From NCBI RefSeq assembly GCF_004349055.1, contig NZ_SMKX01000070.1, forward strand, positions 1-39,931: a DNA stretch of 39,931 nucleotides, given 5' to 3'. Below, piece by piece: positions 24,157 through 31,420 of this stretch (positions within the stretch are counted from its first letter, which is position 1; each line of letters starts with the position of its first letter). The notes under the pieces are model-generated. The model was not told where the DNA came from. It made no database searches and saw only the letters and a program-made list of their open reading frames with translations. This DNA is from Kribbella antibiotica. Lineage in GTDB: Bacteria > Actinomycetota > Actinomycetes > Propionibacteriales > Kribbellaceae. The translations under genes and the position numbers were made by a program.

Positions 24157-24815
24157 ACGAGACCACCGACCCGTACTGCCTCGCCTTCGGCGAAAGCGAG
24201 GAGCTGCTGGCGGGACACCCTTGGCGGCGATTCGTCGTACTGGGTGACAGTGTTGCTGAGGGATTGTGCGAGCCGGTCGAGGGGTACAGCGACCTGCAGT
24301 GGGCGGATCGGATCGCGCATGAGCTCGGGCCTATCGCGTATCTCAACCTTGGGGTGAGCGGGCTGCGGACGCGAGAAATCCTTGCCACACAACTGGAACC
24401 AGCGGTTGCCTTCGGCCCCGATCTGGCGCTGGTGGTTGGCGGTGGCAACGATGCGTTTCCGGCAACGTACGACGCGGATCGGGTCGACCGTGAGCTGACC
24501 ACGATGATCACCACGCTGCAGGATGCCGGGGCCGAGGTGATGACGCTCGGGATGTTCGACGTCTCCTACAGTCCCGCGATCATGGACTGGCTCCGCCCGG
24601 GCCTCCGGCAACGAATGCGGCTGTTGTCGGACCGCACAGCCGCCCTGGCGGACAAGCTCGGCACGATCCACGTGAACCTCACCGACCACCCCCTGTCGAC
24701 CGACCCCGGCCTCTACAGCTCCGACGGCCGCCACGGCAACGCCCGCAGCGACGCCGTAGCCACCGCCGAAACGTTGCGCACCCTAGGCCGCCACCTCCGC
24801 GCCGACCGCAGCTGA
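24153..24815 (+). CDS. Small SGNH/GDSL-family hydrolase
   Basis: This 220-residue cytoplasmic SGNH hydrolase has no signal peptide. Block I is FVVLGDSVAEG (Ser nucleophile), then NLGVSG (Gly block), VVGGGNDAF (Asn block), and DGRHGNARSDAVA in place of the usual DxxHPN block, which retains Asp and His. The GTG start overlaps the exporter stop by four bases. Enzymes of this kind hydrolyse esters, thioesters or acetyl groups. As the last gene of the right arm, it could cleave a carrier thioester or remove an acyl group after transport. It ends just before a nested inverted-repeat block. Confidence 0.85.
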   Translation: MNETTDPYCLAFGESEELLAGHPWRRFVVLGDSVAEGLCEPVEGYSDLQWADRIAHELGPIAYLNLGVSGLRTREILATQLEPAVAFGPDLALVVGGGNDAFPATYDADRVDRELTTMITTLQDAGAEVMTLGMFDVSYSPAIMDWLRPGLRQRMRLLSDRTAALADKLGTIHVNLTDHPLSTDPGLYSSDGRHGNARSDAVATAETLRTLGRHLRADRS

Positions 24816-24833
24816 CCCGCCGCCGCCCCGAGC

Positions 24834-24925
24834 CCCATTTCGTGGGTGGGCCCACGAGATTGTGGGTGGGCCCACTGCATGCGGCTAGCCCTCCCACAAC
24901 GAGACGGGTCAGCCCACCAAATGGG
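24834..24925. terminator. Nested inverted-repeat block, probable bidirectional terminator
   Basis: Two nested inverted repeats lie between the convergent SGNH and coaA genes. The outer arms are CCCATTTCGTGGG (24834-24846) and CCCACCAAATGGG (24913-24925), 12 of 13 bases paired. The inner arms are TTGTGGGTGGGC (24860-24871) and GCCCTCCCACAA (24888-24899), 11 of 12 paired. The self-complementary word GTGGGTGGGCCCAC also occurs twice (24842 and 24862). No T-run follows, which is common for actinobacterial terminators. Confidence 0.65.
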
Positions 24926-24938
24926 TTAGGCGGGGCGG

Positions 24939-25889
24939 TCAGAGTTTACGGAGGCGGACCCAGCGGACGGCGTGGTCCTGGCCTTTGCGGAGGACCAGGG
25001 TGGCGCGGGAGCGGGTCGGGAGGATGTTCTCGCGCAGGTTCGGGCCGTTGATTCCGTCCCAGAGGGACTCGGCCTTGTTGACCGCTTCGGTGTGGCTGAG
25101 TTCGCCGTACCGGACGAAGTAGGACTCCGGGTTACGGAAGGCCGTCTCCCAGAGCTTGAGGAACCGGTGCACGTACCAGGAGCGGATGTCGGCGGCGGCA
25201 GCATCGACGTACACGGAGAAGTCGAAGAAGTCGCTGACCGCGAGACCGCTCTTGCCGTCGGCATGGCGGGGAGCGGGCTGCAGGACGTTGAGACCCTCGA
25301 GCAGCAGGATGTCGGGCTGCTCGACCGTGGTCCGGACGCCCTGCATGCGGTCGTAGTGCAGGTGGGAGTAGACCGGCGCCTCGACCGAATCCATCCCCGA
25401 CTTCACCTCGACGACGAACCGCAGCAGCGACTTGCGGTCGTACGACTCCGGGAAGCCCTTGCGCTGCATCAGTCCGCGCTTCTCGAGCTCGTCGTTCGGC
25501 CAGAGGAACCCGTCCGTGGTGACCAGCGCGACGCGAGGGTGCTCAGGCCAGCGCGCCAGCAACTCGCGCAGCAACCGGGCCGTCGTCGACTTGCCGACAG
25601 CAACCGATCCGCCGATCCCGATCACGAACGGCGTCCGCGTCGCGGCCGGCTTGCCCAGGAAGCTCTCGGTGTCCTCGTGCAGCGCTCGCGCATGCCGCAC
25701 GTACAGCGACAGGATCCGGGACAGCGGGAGGTAGACCTCCCGAACCTCGTCCAGGTCGATCTCGTCGCCAAGACCCCGGAGCCGCTCGATCTCCTCGGCG
25801 GTCAGTGGCGACTCAGTGCTCTCCGCCAGCTTGGCCCAAGCAGCCCGGTCCAGCTCGGTGTAGGGAGTCACCTCCCGCGACGGCAGCAT
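24939..25889 (-). CDS. coaA: Pantothenate kinase, type I
   Basis: This 316-residue enzyme catalyses the first step of CoA synthesis, ATP-dependent phosphorylation of pantothenate. The P-loop is GIGGSVAVGKSTTA, followed by VALVTTDGFLWPN, GFPESYD and LLLEGLNVLQ, all typical of bacterial type I PanK. Length and the C-terminal RVRLRKL-like ending (VRWVRLRKL) fit the family (about 312-318 residues). The start chosen (MLPSREVTPYTEL) fits family length; the frame stays open upstream. It is housekeeping, and in many actinobacteria it lies close to acpS. Here an ATPase and a LacI gene come between. It bounds the right side of the cluster. Confidence 0.95.
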   Translation of the reverse strand: MLPSREVTPYTELDRAAWAKLAESTESPLTAEEIERLRGLGDEIDLDEVREVYLPLSRILSLYVRHARALHEDTESFLGKPAATRTPFVIGIGGSVAVGKSTTARLLRELLARWPEHPRVALVTTDGFLWPNDELEKRGLMQRKGFPESYDRKSLLRFVVEVKSGMDSVEAPVYSHLHYDRMQGVRTTVEQPDILLLEGLNVLQPAPRHADGKSGLAVSDFFDFSVYVDAAAADIRSWYVHRFLKLWETAFRNPESYFVRYGELSHTEAVNKAESLWDGINGPNLRENILPTRSRATLVLRKGQDHAVRWVRLRKL

Positions 25890-25983
25890 GGCCCCATTCT
25901 TCCCACACCCGCCGCGTACGCGACACCACACCGGCGTGGGCTTCGTCTCAACCTCCGTATCCACGCGGCCGAACTTAAAGTAT

Positions 25984-26020
25984 GATTCGATCTAAGTAAG
26001 ATTCAATCTTAGTTAGAATC
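25984..26020 (+). promoter_or_regulatory. 16-bp tandem repeat overlapping a putative promoter
   Basis: Two adjacent copies, GATTCGATCTAAGTAA (25984-25999) and GATTCAATCTTAGTTA (26000-26015), agree at 13 of 16 positions. GAATC follows at 26016-26020 and pairs with GATTC as an inverted repeat. The stretch is strongly AT-rich. TAGAAT (26014-26019) looks like a -10 box and lies 7 bases before an ATG at 26027, so the repeats would cover the promoter and could be an operator. Confidence 0.55.
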
Positions 26021-26026
26021 ACTCTG

Positions 26027-27475
26027 ATGAGTGGACGAGGTGTCTTGATGAGGTTCTCGGGTCGGGCGGCAGATCTGGACCTGCTTGAACGGCAGCTTCA
26101 AGCAGTGACCGACGGTTCGGGTGCGACTCGAGGGCGTGCGGTGATCATCACCGGGAGACGCCGGGTGGGGAAGTCTCGCTTGGCGCAGGAGTTCTGTGAT
26201 CGAGCGGGCCGGCCGTACGTGGTGTTCCAGGCCACGCGCGGACGCCAGCCTGCCGCGGAACGCGCCGACTTCGGCGAAGCTCTCGCGGGGCTGCCCGGAG
26301 CCGAAGCGGTGTCCGGACTGCAGTCTGCCGACTGGAATCAGGCGCTGCGATCGCTGGCGCTTGCCTTACCGGACGATGTGCCGAGCGTCGTGGTTCTCGA
26401 TGAGGTGCCGTGGCTGGTGGAGCAGGATGGAGAGTTCGAAGGCGCGCTGCAAACGATCTGGGACCGTTTCCTGTCCGCCAAGCCGGTTCTGTTGCTCTTG
26501 GTGGGCAGCGATTTATCGGTGATGGAGGCATTGCAGTCGTACGGGCGGCCGTTCTTCGGGCGGGCCGCCACGATGGCGGTGCGGCCGCTGCACCTGGCCG
26601 ATGTGCAGGCGATGACCGGACTGACTGCGGTCGATTCGATCGATGCCTACCTGATGACCGGCGGTTTTCCCGAGATCGTCCAGTCCTGGCAGCAGGGAAT
26701 GTCTCGGCAGGACTTTCTGCGTGATGCTGCCGCGAATCCGCTCGCGCCGCTGCTGGTCGCCGGTGAACTGTCGATGCTCGGGGAGTTTCCGCAGGCCTCA
26801 CAGTCGCGTGCGGTCCTCGAGGCTGTGGGGGCCGGCGAGCGAACCTTTTCGGCGATCGCTGCCCAGGCGGGGGGATCGGGTGGCCTGAGTTCCGGGACGC
26901 TCGCGCCGATCCTGAACACTCTGCAGGTCAAGCAAGTGGTCGCTGCCGACCTCCCGTTGTCGGTGCGGCCGGACACCAAGAACAAGCGGTATCGAGTCGC
27001 CGATCCGTACCTTCGCTTCTGGCTGGCCTTCCTGCAGCGCGGGATTCCGCTGATCGAACGCGGCCGGGGCGATCTGGCGCTCAGCCGGATCGAGCGGTCG
27101 TGGGCCAGCTGGCGAGGGCGTGCGGTCGAGCCGATCGTTCGGGAGTCGCTGGAGAGGTTGCTGCCCGACGACCGCTGGCCCGATGCTGCGGCGCTCGGCG
27201 GCTGGTGGAATCGGCAGAACAATCCTGAGATCGATCTGATCGGTGCCGATCGTGAGTCCCCGGCGCACGCTGTGCAGTTCGTGGGGTCGATCAAGTGGCT
27301 GGACTCGCAGGCATTCGGGGCCCGCGAATACCAAACGCTGGCCAGGGATCTGAGCGCCGTACCGGGTGCTTCTGCGGAGACGCCGTTGGTTGCGGTGTCC
27401 AGGTGTGGGGTGGAAGACGGCTTGCCGCTTGCTGCCAGCTGGGGGCCGGAAGATCTGGTGCGCGCCTGGCAGTGA
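26027..27475 (+). CDS. AAA ATPase of the DUF234/COG1672 type with C-terminal nuclease-like domain
   Basis: This roughly 482-residue protein has an N-terminal STAND-like ATPase: Walker A is GRRRVGKSRLA and Walker B is SVVVLDEVPWLV. A winged-helix-like region follows, then RVADPYLRFWLAFL. The C-terminal part holds WWNRQNNPEIDLIGAD and VQFVGSIKW. That spacing resembles a PD-(D/E)xK nuclease core with D and K, though the ExK Glu is not evident. The function of the family is not established; some members lie in defence loci. I take ATG 26027 because a TAGAAT box lies 7 bases upstream. ATG 26048 with a GAGG site is a real alternative and matches the family N-terminus better. Confidence 0.8.
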   Translation: MSGRGVLMRFSGRAADLDLLERQLQAVTDGSGATRGRAVIITGRRRVGKSRLAQEFCDRAGRPYVVFQATRGRQPAAERADFGEALAGLPGAEAVSGLQSADWNQALRSLALALPDDVPSVVVLDEVPWLVEQDGEFEGALQTIWDRFLSAKPVLLLLVGSDLSVMEALQSYGRPFFGRAATMAVRPLHLADVQAMTGLTAVDSIDAYLMTGGFPEIVQSWQQGMSRQDFLRDAAANPLAPLLVAGELSMLGEFPQASQSRAVLEAVGAGERTFSAIAAQAGGSGGLSSGTLAPILNTLQVKQVVAADLPLSVRPDTKNKRYRVADPYLRFWLAFLQRGIPLIERGRGDLALSRIERSWASWRGRAVEPIVRESLERLLPDDRWPDAAALGGWWNRQNNPEIDLIGADRESPAHAVQFVGSIKWLDSQAFGAREYQTLARDLSAVPGASAETPLVAVSRCGVEDGLPLAASWGPEDLVRAWQ

Positions 27476-27477
27476 TT

Positions 27478-27507
27478 CGAAACTTTCGGGGTTGCGGCCG
27501 ATAGGCT
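27478..27507 (+). promoter_or_regulatory. Putative leaderless promoter and palindrome upstream of the LacI gene
   Basis: TAGGCT (27502-27507) resembles a -10 box and lies 6 bases before the LacI ATG. The palindrome CGAAAcTTTCG (27478-27488) sits just after the ATPase stop, near the -35 position. It could be an autoregulatory operator, though its odd centre differs from the CG-centred LacI-family consensus. Confidence 0.4.
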
Positions 27508-27513
27508 AGCTCC

Positions 27514-28530
27514 ATGGCGCAGCGGGTGACGATTGCGGAGATCGCGGGGATGGCCGGGGTTTCGGTTCCGACGGTGTCGAAGGTGCTGAACGGCCGCACT
27601 GATGTGGCCGAGGGGACTCGGGCCCGGGTCGAGCAGTTGATCCAGGAACATGGGTATCGCCGACGCACAGCCGGTACGACGAACAGTCCGATGATCGACC
27701 TGGTGTTCAGCCAGTTCGGGGGCGAGTGGGCTATTCAGCTGATTGCCGGGGTCGAGGAGGTGGCTCGCTCCGAAGGGGTTCAGTTGGTGCTGTCGGAGTG
27801 CGGGGGTGAGTGGCGGCCGCGGCAGGAGTGGATCGAGTCGGTGCTGAACCGGCGACCGCTCGGGGCGATCTTGGTGTTCTCGGATCTCGATGCGGATCAG
27901 CGGGCGCAGCTGGAGGCTCGGCGGATCCCGTTCGTGGTGGTTGACCCGGTGGGGGACGTGGCGGACGACGTACCGGCGATCGGTTCGGCGAACTGGAACG
28001 GCGGGCGGATGGCGACCCAGCACCTGACGGCGCTGGGGCATCGGCGGATCGCGGTGATCGGCGGGCCAGTGGAGGTGCTGTGTTCTCGGCAGCGGGTGGA
28101 CGGCTACACGGACGCACTGCGGTCGGCCGGGATCGAGGTTGATCCTTCGTTGATTCGGGTGGGGGATTTTGGGGTTTCCGGTGGACACCGCGAGGGGCTG
28201 GCGCTCCTGCGGTTGCCGGAGCGGCCGACCGCGATCTTCGCGGGGAGCGACATGCAGGCGCTCGGCGTCTACCAGGCCGCGCGTGAGCTCGGGCTGGAAA
28301 TCCCCCGCGATCTGTCGGTGGTCGGCTACGACGACCTGCCCGTCGCCCAATGGGTCGGGCCGACCCTGACCACCGTCCACCAGCCCCTGCGCCGGATGGC
28401 TGAGTTGGCGACCCGCCTGGTCCTCGACCTGGCCCGCGGCATCACCCCCGCCGCCCTCCGCCTCGACCTGGCCGTCGACATGCGAGTCCGCGACTCAACC
28501 GCACCGCCCCCACTGTCCAACCTGTCGTAG
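27514..28530 (+). CDS. LacI-family transcriptional regulator
   Basis: This 338-residue regulator has an N-terminal helix-turn-helix (TIAEIAGMAGVSVPTVSKVL) and hinge helix, followed by a periplasmic-binding-protein-like sensor domain. Ligand-domain hallmarks such as ATQHLTALGHRRIAVIGG, PTAIFAGSDMQALGVYQAAREL and DLSVVGYDDLPVA are clear. Such proteins usually bind a sugar and repress or activate its catabolism. No sugar transporter lies next to it, so the target is unknown; a secreted glucanase lies about 3 kb downstream. It is 38 bases after the ATPase gene and has its own likely promoter. Confidence 0.93.
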   Translation: MAQRVTIAEIAGMAGVSVPTVSKVLNGRTDVAEGTRARVEQLIQEHGYRRRTAGTTNSPMIDLVFSQFGGEWAIQLIAGVEEVARSEGVQLVLSECGGEWRPRQEWIESVLNRRPLGAILVFSDLDADQRAQLEARRIPFVVVDPVGDVADDVPAIGSANWNGGRMATQHLTALGHRRIAVIGGPVEVLCSRQRVDGYTDALRSAGIEVDPSLIRVGDFGVSGGHREGLALLRLPERPTAIFAGSDMQALGVYQAARELGLEIPRDLSVVGYDDLPVAQWVGPTLTTVHQPLRRMAELATRLVLDLARGITPAALRLDLAVDMRVRDSTAPPPLSNLS

Positions 28531-28609
28531 GGCGGTTGCGGACCGTCGCGCTGAGCGTGGGCCGAGCGGGCGGGGCGAGGTTGGTGAGTGTGGGCGGTCC
28601 GCCCCGGGC

Positions 28610-28615
28610 TAGTCT
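28610..28615 (+). promoter_or_regulatory. Putative -10 box (TAGTCT) of a leaderless acpS transcript
   Basis: TAGTCT lies 7 bases before the acpS ATG, and no ribosome-binding site is present in the seven bases between. A GGGCGGtCCGCCC palindrome (28593-28605) sits just upstream, which could affect transcription or end the LacI message. Confidence 0.4.
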
Positions 28616-28622
28616 GGCGAGC

Positions 28623-28973
28623 ATGATCGTCGGCGTGGGGATTGATGTGGTCGACGTCGAGCGTTTTATGAAGACGCTGGAGCGGACGCCGGGGCTGCGG
28701 GACCGGGTGTTCACGCCGCTGGAGGCGGTGAAACGGCCGGCTTCGCTGGCGGCGCGGTTTGCGGCCAAGGAGGCGTTGGCGAAGGCGTTGGGGGCGCCGG
28801 CTGGGATGCATTGGCACGATGCCGAGGTGCAGACCGATGAGACCGGGCGGCCGTGGCTGGAGATCACCGGGACGGTGGCTGCGCAGGCGGCCCGGCTCGG
28901 GGTGCAGAGCATGCATCTGTCGCTGAGCCACGATGCCGGGATCGCTTCCGCCGTGGTCGTCCTGGAGGGCTGA
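28623..28973 (+). CDS. acpS: Holo-[acyl-carrier-protein] synthase
   Basis: This 116-residue AcpS-type phosphopantetheinyl transferase activates the fatty-acid ACP with CoA. The Mg-binding GIDVVDVERF (residues 6-15) and ARFAAKEALAKALG are diagnostic. MHLSLSHD near the C-terminus is also conserved. It is the primary-metabolism counterpart of the Sfp-type enzyme at 2810. It leads the housekeeping block and is followed three bases later by nnr, a gene pair conserved in actinobacteria. Confidence 0.95.
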   Translation: MIVGVGIDVVDVERFMKTLERTPGLRDRVFTPLEAVKRPASLAARFAAKEALAKALGAPAGMHWHDAEVQTDETGRPWLEITGTVAAQAARLGVQSMHLSLSHDAGIASAVVVLEG

Positions 28974-28975
28974 AC

Positions 28976-30373
28976 ATGCGTCGCGCGCACACCGTCGAGC
29001 AGGTCCGGGCCGCCGAGGCCGACCTGATGGCTCAGTTGCCTGACGGCACCCTGATGCAGCGCGCGGCCAACGGCCTCGCTGTTGCCATCAGCAACTTCCT
29101 TGGCGGCACGTACGGCGCCCGCGTCGTGCTCCTGATTGGGTCCGGCGACAACGGCGGTGACGCCCTGTACGCCGGTGCTCGCCTGGCCCGGCGCGGTGCC
29201 CAGGTGATCGCCGTCCTGCTCTCGGACCACGCCCATAAAGAAGGTCTGACCGCCCTCCAGACCGCGGGTGGTCGTGTCGGCGCACCCGACGACATCCCGA
29301 CCGCCGATGTGGTCGTCGACGGCATCGTCGGAATCGGCGGCCGTCCCGGTCTCCGCCCCGAAGCCCTGGCCGCGGTGACTCTCGCGGCCGACCACCACAT
29401 CCCGATCGTCGCCGTCGACATCCCGTCCGGCGTTGACGTGGACAGCGGTGAGACCCCGGAAACGCATGTCCACGCGGCTCTCACAGTCACCTTCGGCACC
29501 CACAAGATCTGCCACCTCGTCGACCCCGCAGCCTCCGCTTGCGGCCCGGTCCACCTGGTCGACATCGGCCTTGAGCTTCCGGAGGCGCCAGTCCAGTCGC
29601 TGCAATCGCACGACGTACGGGCGCTTTATCCGATCCCCGATACGCACTCCGACAAGTACTCGCGCGGGGTGCTCGGCCTGATCGCCGGCTCCACGCAATA
29701 CCCAGGCGCCGCCGTGATCGCCACCACCGGCGCCCTCGCCGGCCCACTCGGAATGCTCCGGTACGTCGGCCCTGACGCGGTCGCGAACGCTGTCCTCGCA
29801 GTGCACCCTGAGGTCGTCGTCGGGGAAGGCCGAGTGCAGGCCTGGGCGGTCGGATCCGGCCTGAGCTCAGAGGCGCTAGACCGCGATCTGTTCGACCGGG
29901 TAACCCAGCAACAGGACGTCCCAGTCGTAGTAGACGCAGGTGGCATCGCCGCTCTTAACCCAGCCCACACTGGCTACGTGGTGGTCACCCCGCATGCCGG
30001 TGAGCTGAGTACCTTGATCGACGTGCCGCGCGAAGAGATCGAGGCCCGGCGACTGCACTATGCGCGATATGTGGCCGAGGACCGGCAATTCGTCGTACTG
30101 CTGAAGGGTGCGACCACAGTGGTGGCCGCACCGGACGGGTCGGCGTACGTGAACCCGATCGCCACGCCATGGCTGGCGACTGCGGGTTCCGGCGATGTGC
30201 TGGCTGGGCTCTTGGGTTCGCTGCTGGCAGGCGGCGTACCGGAGTTCGAAGCAGCTGCTGTCGCCGCCTACCTGCACGCGGCAGCTGGGCAACTCGCGGC
30301 AACCGATGGACCGGTCACCGCGATGAAGGTCGCTGCCGCACTCCCCGAGGTCACCCGCCAGCTCCTGGCCTGA
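28976..30373 (+). CDS. nnr: Bifunctional NAD(P)H-hydrate epimerase / ADP-dependent dehydratase
   Basis: This 465-residue fusion repairs damaged NAD(P)HX. The N-terminal YjeF_N epimerase domain (about 1-215) holds LLIGSGDNGGDALYAGARL and PIVAVDIPSGVDVDSG. The C-terminal carbohydrate-kinase-like dehydratase (about 225-465) holds VVVDAGG, TPHAGEL and the ADP-site TAGSGDVLAGLLGSLLAGG. It begins two bases after acpS. Codon usage here is richer in C than in the neighbours, but this is mild and does not suggest transfer. Confidence 0.95.
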   Translation: MRRAHTVEQVRAAEADLMAQLPDGTLMQRAANGLAVAISNFLGGTYGARVVLLIGSGDNGGDALYAGARLARRGAQVIAVLLSDHAHKEGLTALQTAGGRVGAPDDIPTADVVVDGIVGIGGRPGLRPEALAAVTLAADHHIPIVAVDIPSGVDVDSGETPETHVHAALTVTFGTHKICHLVDPAASACGPVHLVDIGLELPEAPVQSLQSHDVRALYPIPDTHSDKYSRGVLGLIAGSTQYPGAAVIATTGALAGPLGMLRYVGPDAVANAVLAVHPEVVVGEGRVQAWAVGSGLSSEALDRDLFDRVTQQQDVPVVVDAGGIAALNPAHTGYVVVTPHAGELSTLIDVPREEIEARRLHYARYVAEDRQFVVLLKGATTVVAAPDGSAYVNPIATPWLATAGSGDVLAGLLGSLLAGGVPEFEAAAVAAYLHAAAGQLAATDGPVTAMKVAAALPEVTRQLLA

Positions 30374-30375
30374 GG

Positions 30376-31149
30376 TCAGCGGGCAGCGATGAAGGTCAGG
30401 CCTTTGTTGTCGGCTTTGAGAGTCAGGTCTGAGGAGTTGATCTCGTAGGTCATCTTGCCTTTGAGGCCGTTGACCAGGGCCTTCTCCATGGCGCCTTCGG
30501 CTTCGGCGCAAGCGCGCCGGGTGGTGGCGAGTTCGCCGAAGGTGATGGTGTTGGCGGCTCGGGCGATGCGGCCGTTCAGTTCGTTGCAGCCGGTGAAGCC
30601 GGTGACTCGGTCGCCGTTGAAAGTGATCCAGGCCTTGTCGGCGCCGTCCTGATGGCTGACGGAGTCGAAGTCGATGACGCCGTTCAGGGTCCACTTGGTG
30701 CCGTCGATGGCGGCGTCCGGTTGGACGACATCGCTGTCGGTCAAAACGATCGTCGTCTTGTCCGCGGTGACAGTGAGGGTGTCGCCGGACAGCTTCCAGG
30801 TGGGTTTCTTCTGGAGGAATTCGCTCAGCCAGGTGTCCTGCTGCTGGCGGCCGTCCGGGCAGCCCATGTCGGTCATGGCTGCCGGTTCCTTCAGGGTGAT
30901 CTTGCCGCCGCTGGTCGAGACCGGGGCCTGCATGGAGTTGCAGCCGGCGTCGGCGTTCAGACGGCCGTCGTCGATGAAGTCCAGCTTCACCCGGGTGTTG
31001 CCGGCCAGCTGCTTCGGCTTGCCGTCCTCGGTGATGGAGGTCGACAGGTACGTGTTGCCGGACAGCGATCCACCGCCGGCTTGGGTCTCGTTCCCGCACG
31101 CGGCGAGAGTGAGCAGCAAACCGGCTCCGGCGAGGGCAATCATCCGCAT
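30376..31149 (-). CDS. Lipoprotein with two META (HslJ-like) domains
   Basis: This roughly 257-residue exported lipoprotein has a short basic start, a hydrophobic core and a lipobox LAAC with Cys18. Two related domains follow, each with the META/HslJ pattern: the first around LDFIDDGRLNADAGCNSMQAPV, truncated here to its key residues NADAGCN, and the second around GFTGCNELNGRI. GCN is the shared motif. Homologues such as HslJ are linked to novobiocin resistance and heat shock in Escherichia coli, but a precise role is not established. The gene is convergent with nnr, three bases apart. I chose ATG 31149 because a TAGGGT box lies 6 bases upstream; GTG 31155 and ATG 31143 are alternatives. Confidence 0.85.
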   Translation of the reverse strand: MRMIALAGAGLLLTLAACGNETQAGGGSLSGNTYLSTSITEDGKPKQLAGNTRVKLDFIDDGRLNADAGCNSMQAPVSTSGGKITLKEPAAMTDMGCPDGRQQQDTWLSEFLQKKPTWKLSGDTLTVTADKTTIVLTDSDVVQPDAAIDGTKWTLNGVIDFDSVSHQDGADKAWITFNGDRVTGFTGCNELNGRIARAANTITFGELATTRRACAEAEGAMEKALVNGLKGKMTYEINSSDLTLKADNKGLTFIAAR

Positions 31150-31155
31150 GGTCAC

Positions 31156-31161
31156 ACCCTA
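31156..31161 (-). promoter_or_regulatory. Putative -10 box (TAGGGT) of a leaderless META-lipoprotein transcript
   Basis: On the minus strand TAGGGT is followed by exactly 6 bases and then the ATG at 31149. The remaining gap up to 31420 separates this gene from the glucanase and should hold both divergent promoters; I found no clear operator there beyond a weak CTGACAG (31281) / CTGTCAG (31362) inverted pair. Confidence 0.35.
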
Positions 31162-31420
31162 GGGACGCAGAAGGTGACGGCCGCGTTGCAGCGTGTTCCA
31201 TCGTGAAGGACGCGTAAAGTCGAGGAAAACCTCGCGGTAGGGGTAGCGGATCAGATCACGGTTCGATAACGTGCGGCGCGCTGACAGACCAAGGCCGGCC
31301 CTCGCTGACAAGTACGGCGCCGGTCCCACTGGGGATCCAACCGCATCAAGGTAGGGCCGCGCTGTCAGTGCTGGGGCAAAGACGGCGGCGGCCCGTCGAA
31401 CAGACGAAGGATCACTGAGC

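Noticed and set aside
24842..24875. CRISPR-like repeat array
   Set aside because: There are only two copies of a palindromic 14-mer separated by six bases; no spacer-repeat periodicity and no cas genes.
25984..26015. Attachment site or transposon end
   Set aside because: The repeats are tandem and imperfect, with no integrase, transposase or tRNA gene nearby; an operator explains them better.
31281..31368. CTGACAG / CTGTCAG inverted pair before the glucanase gene as an operator
   Set aside because: Arms are only seven bases and 74 bases apart; too weak to call.
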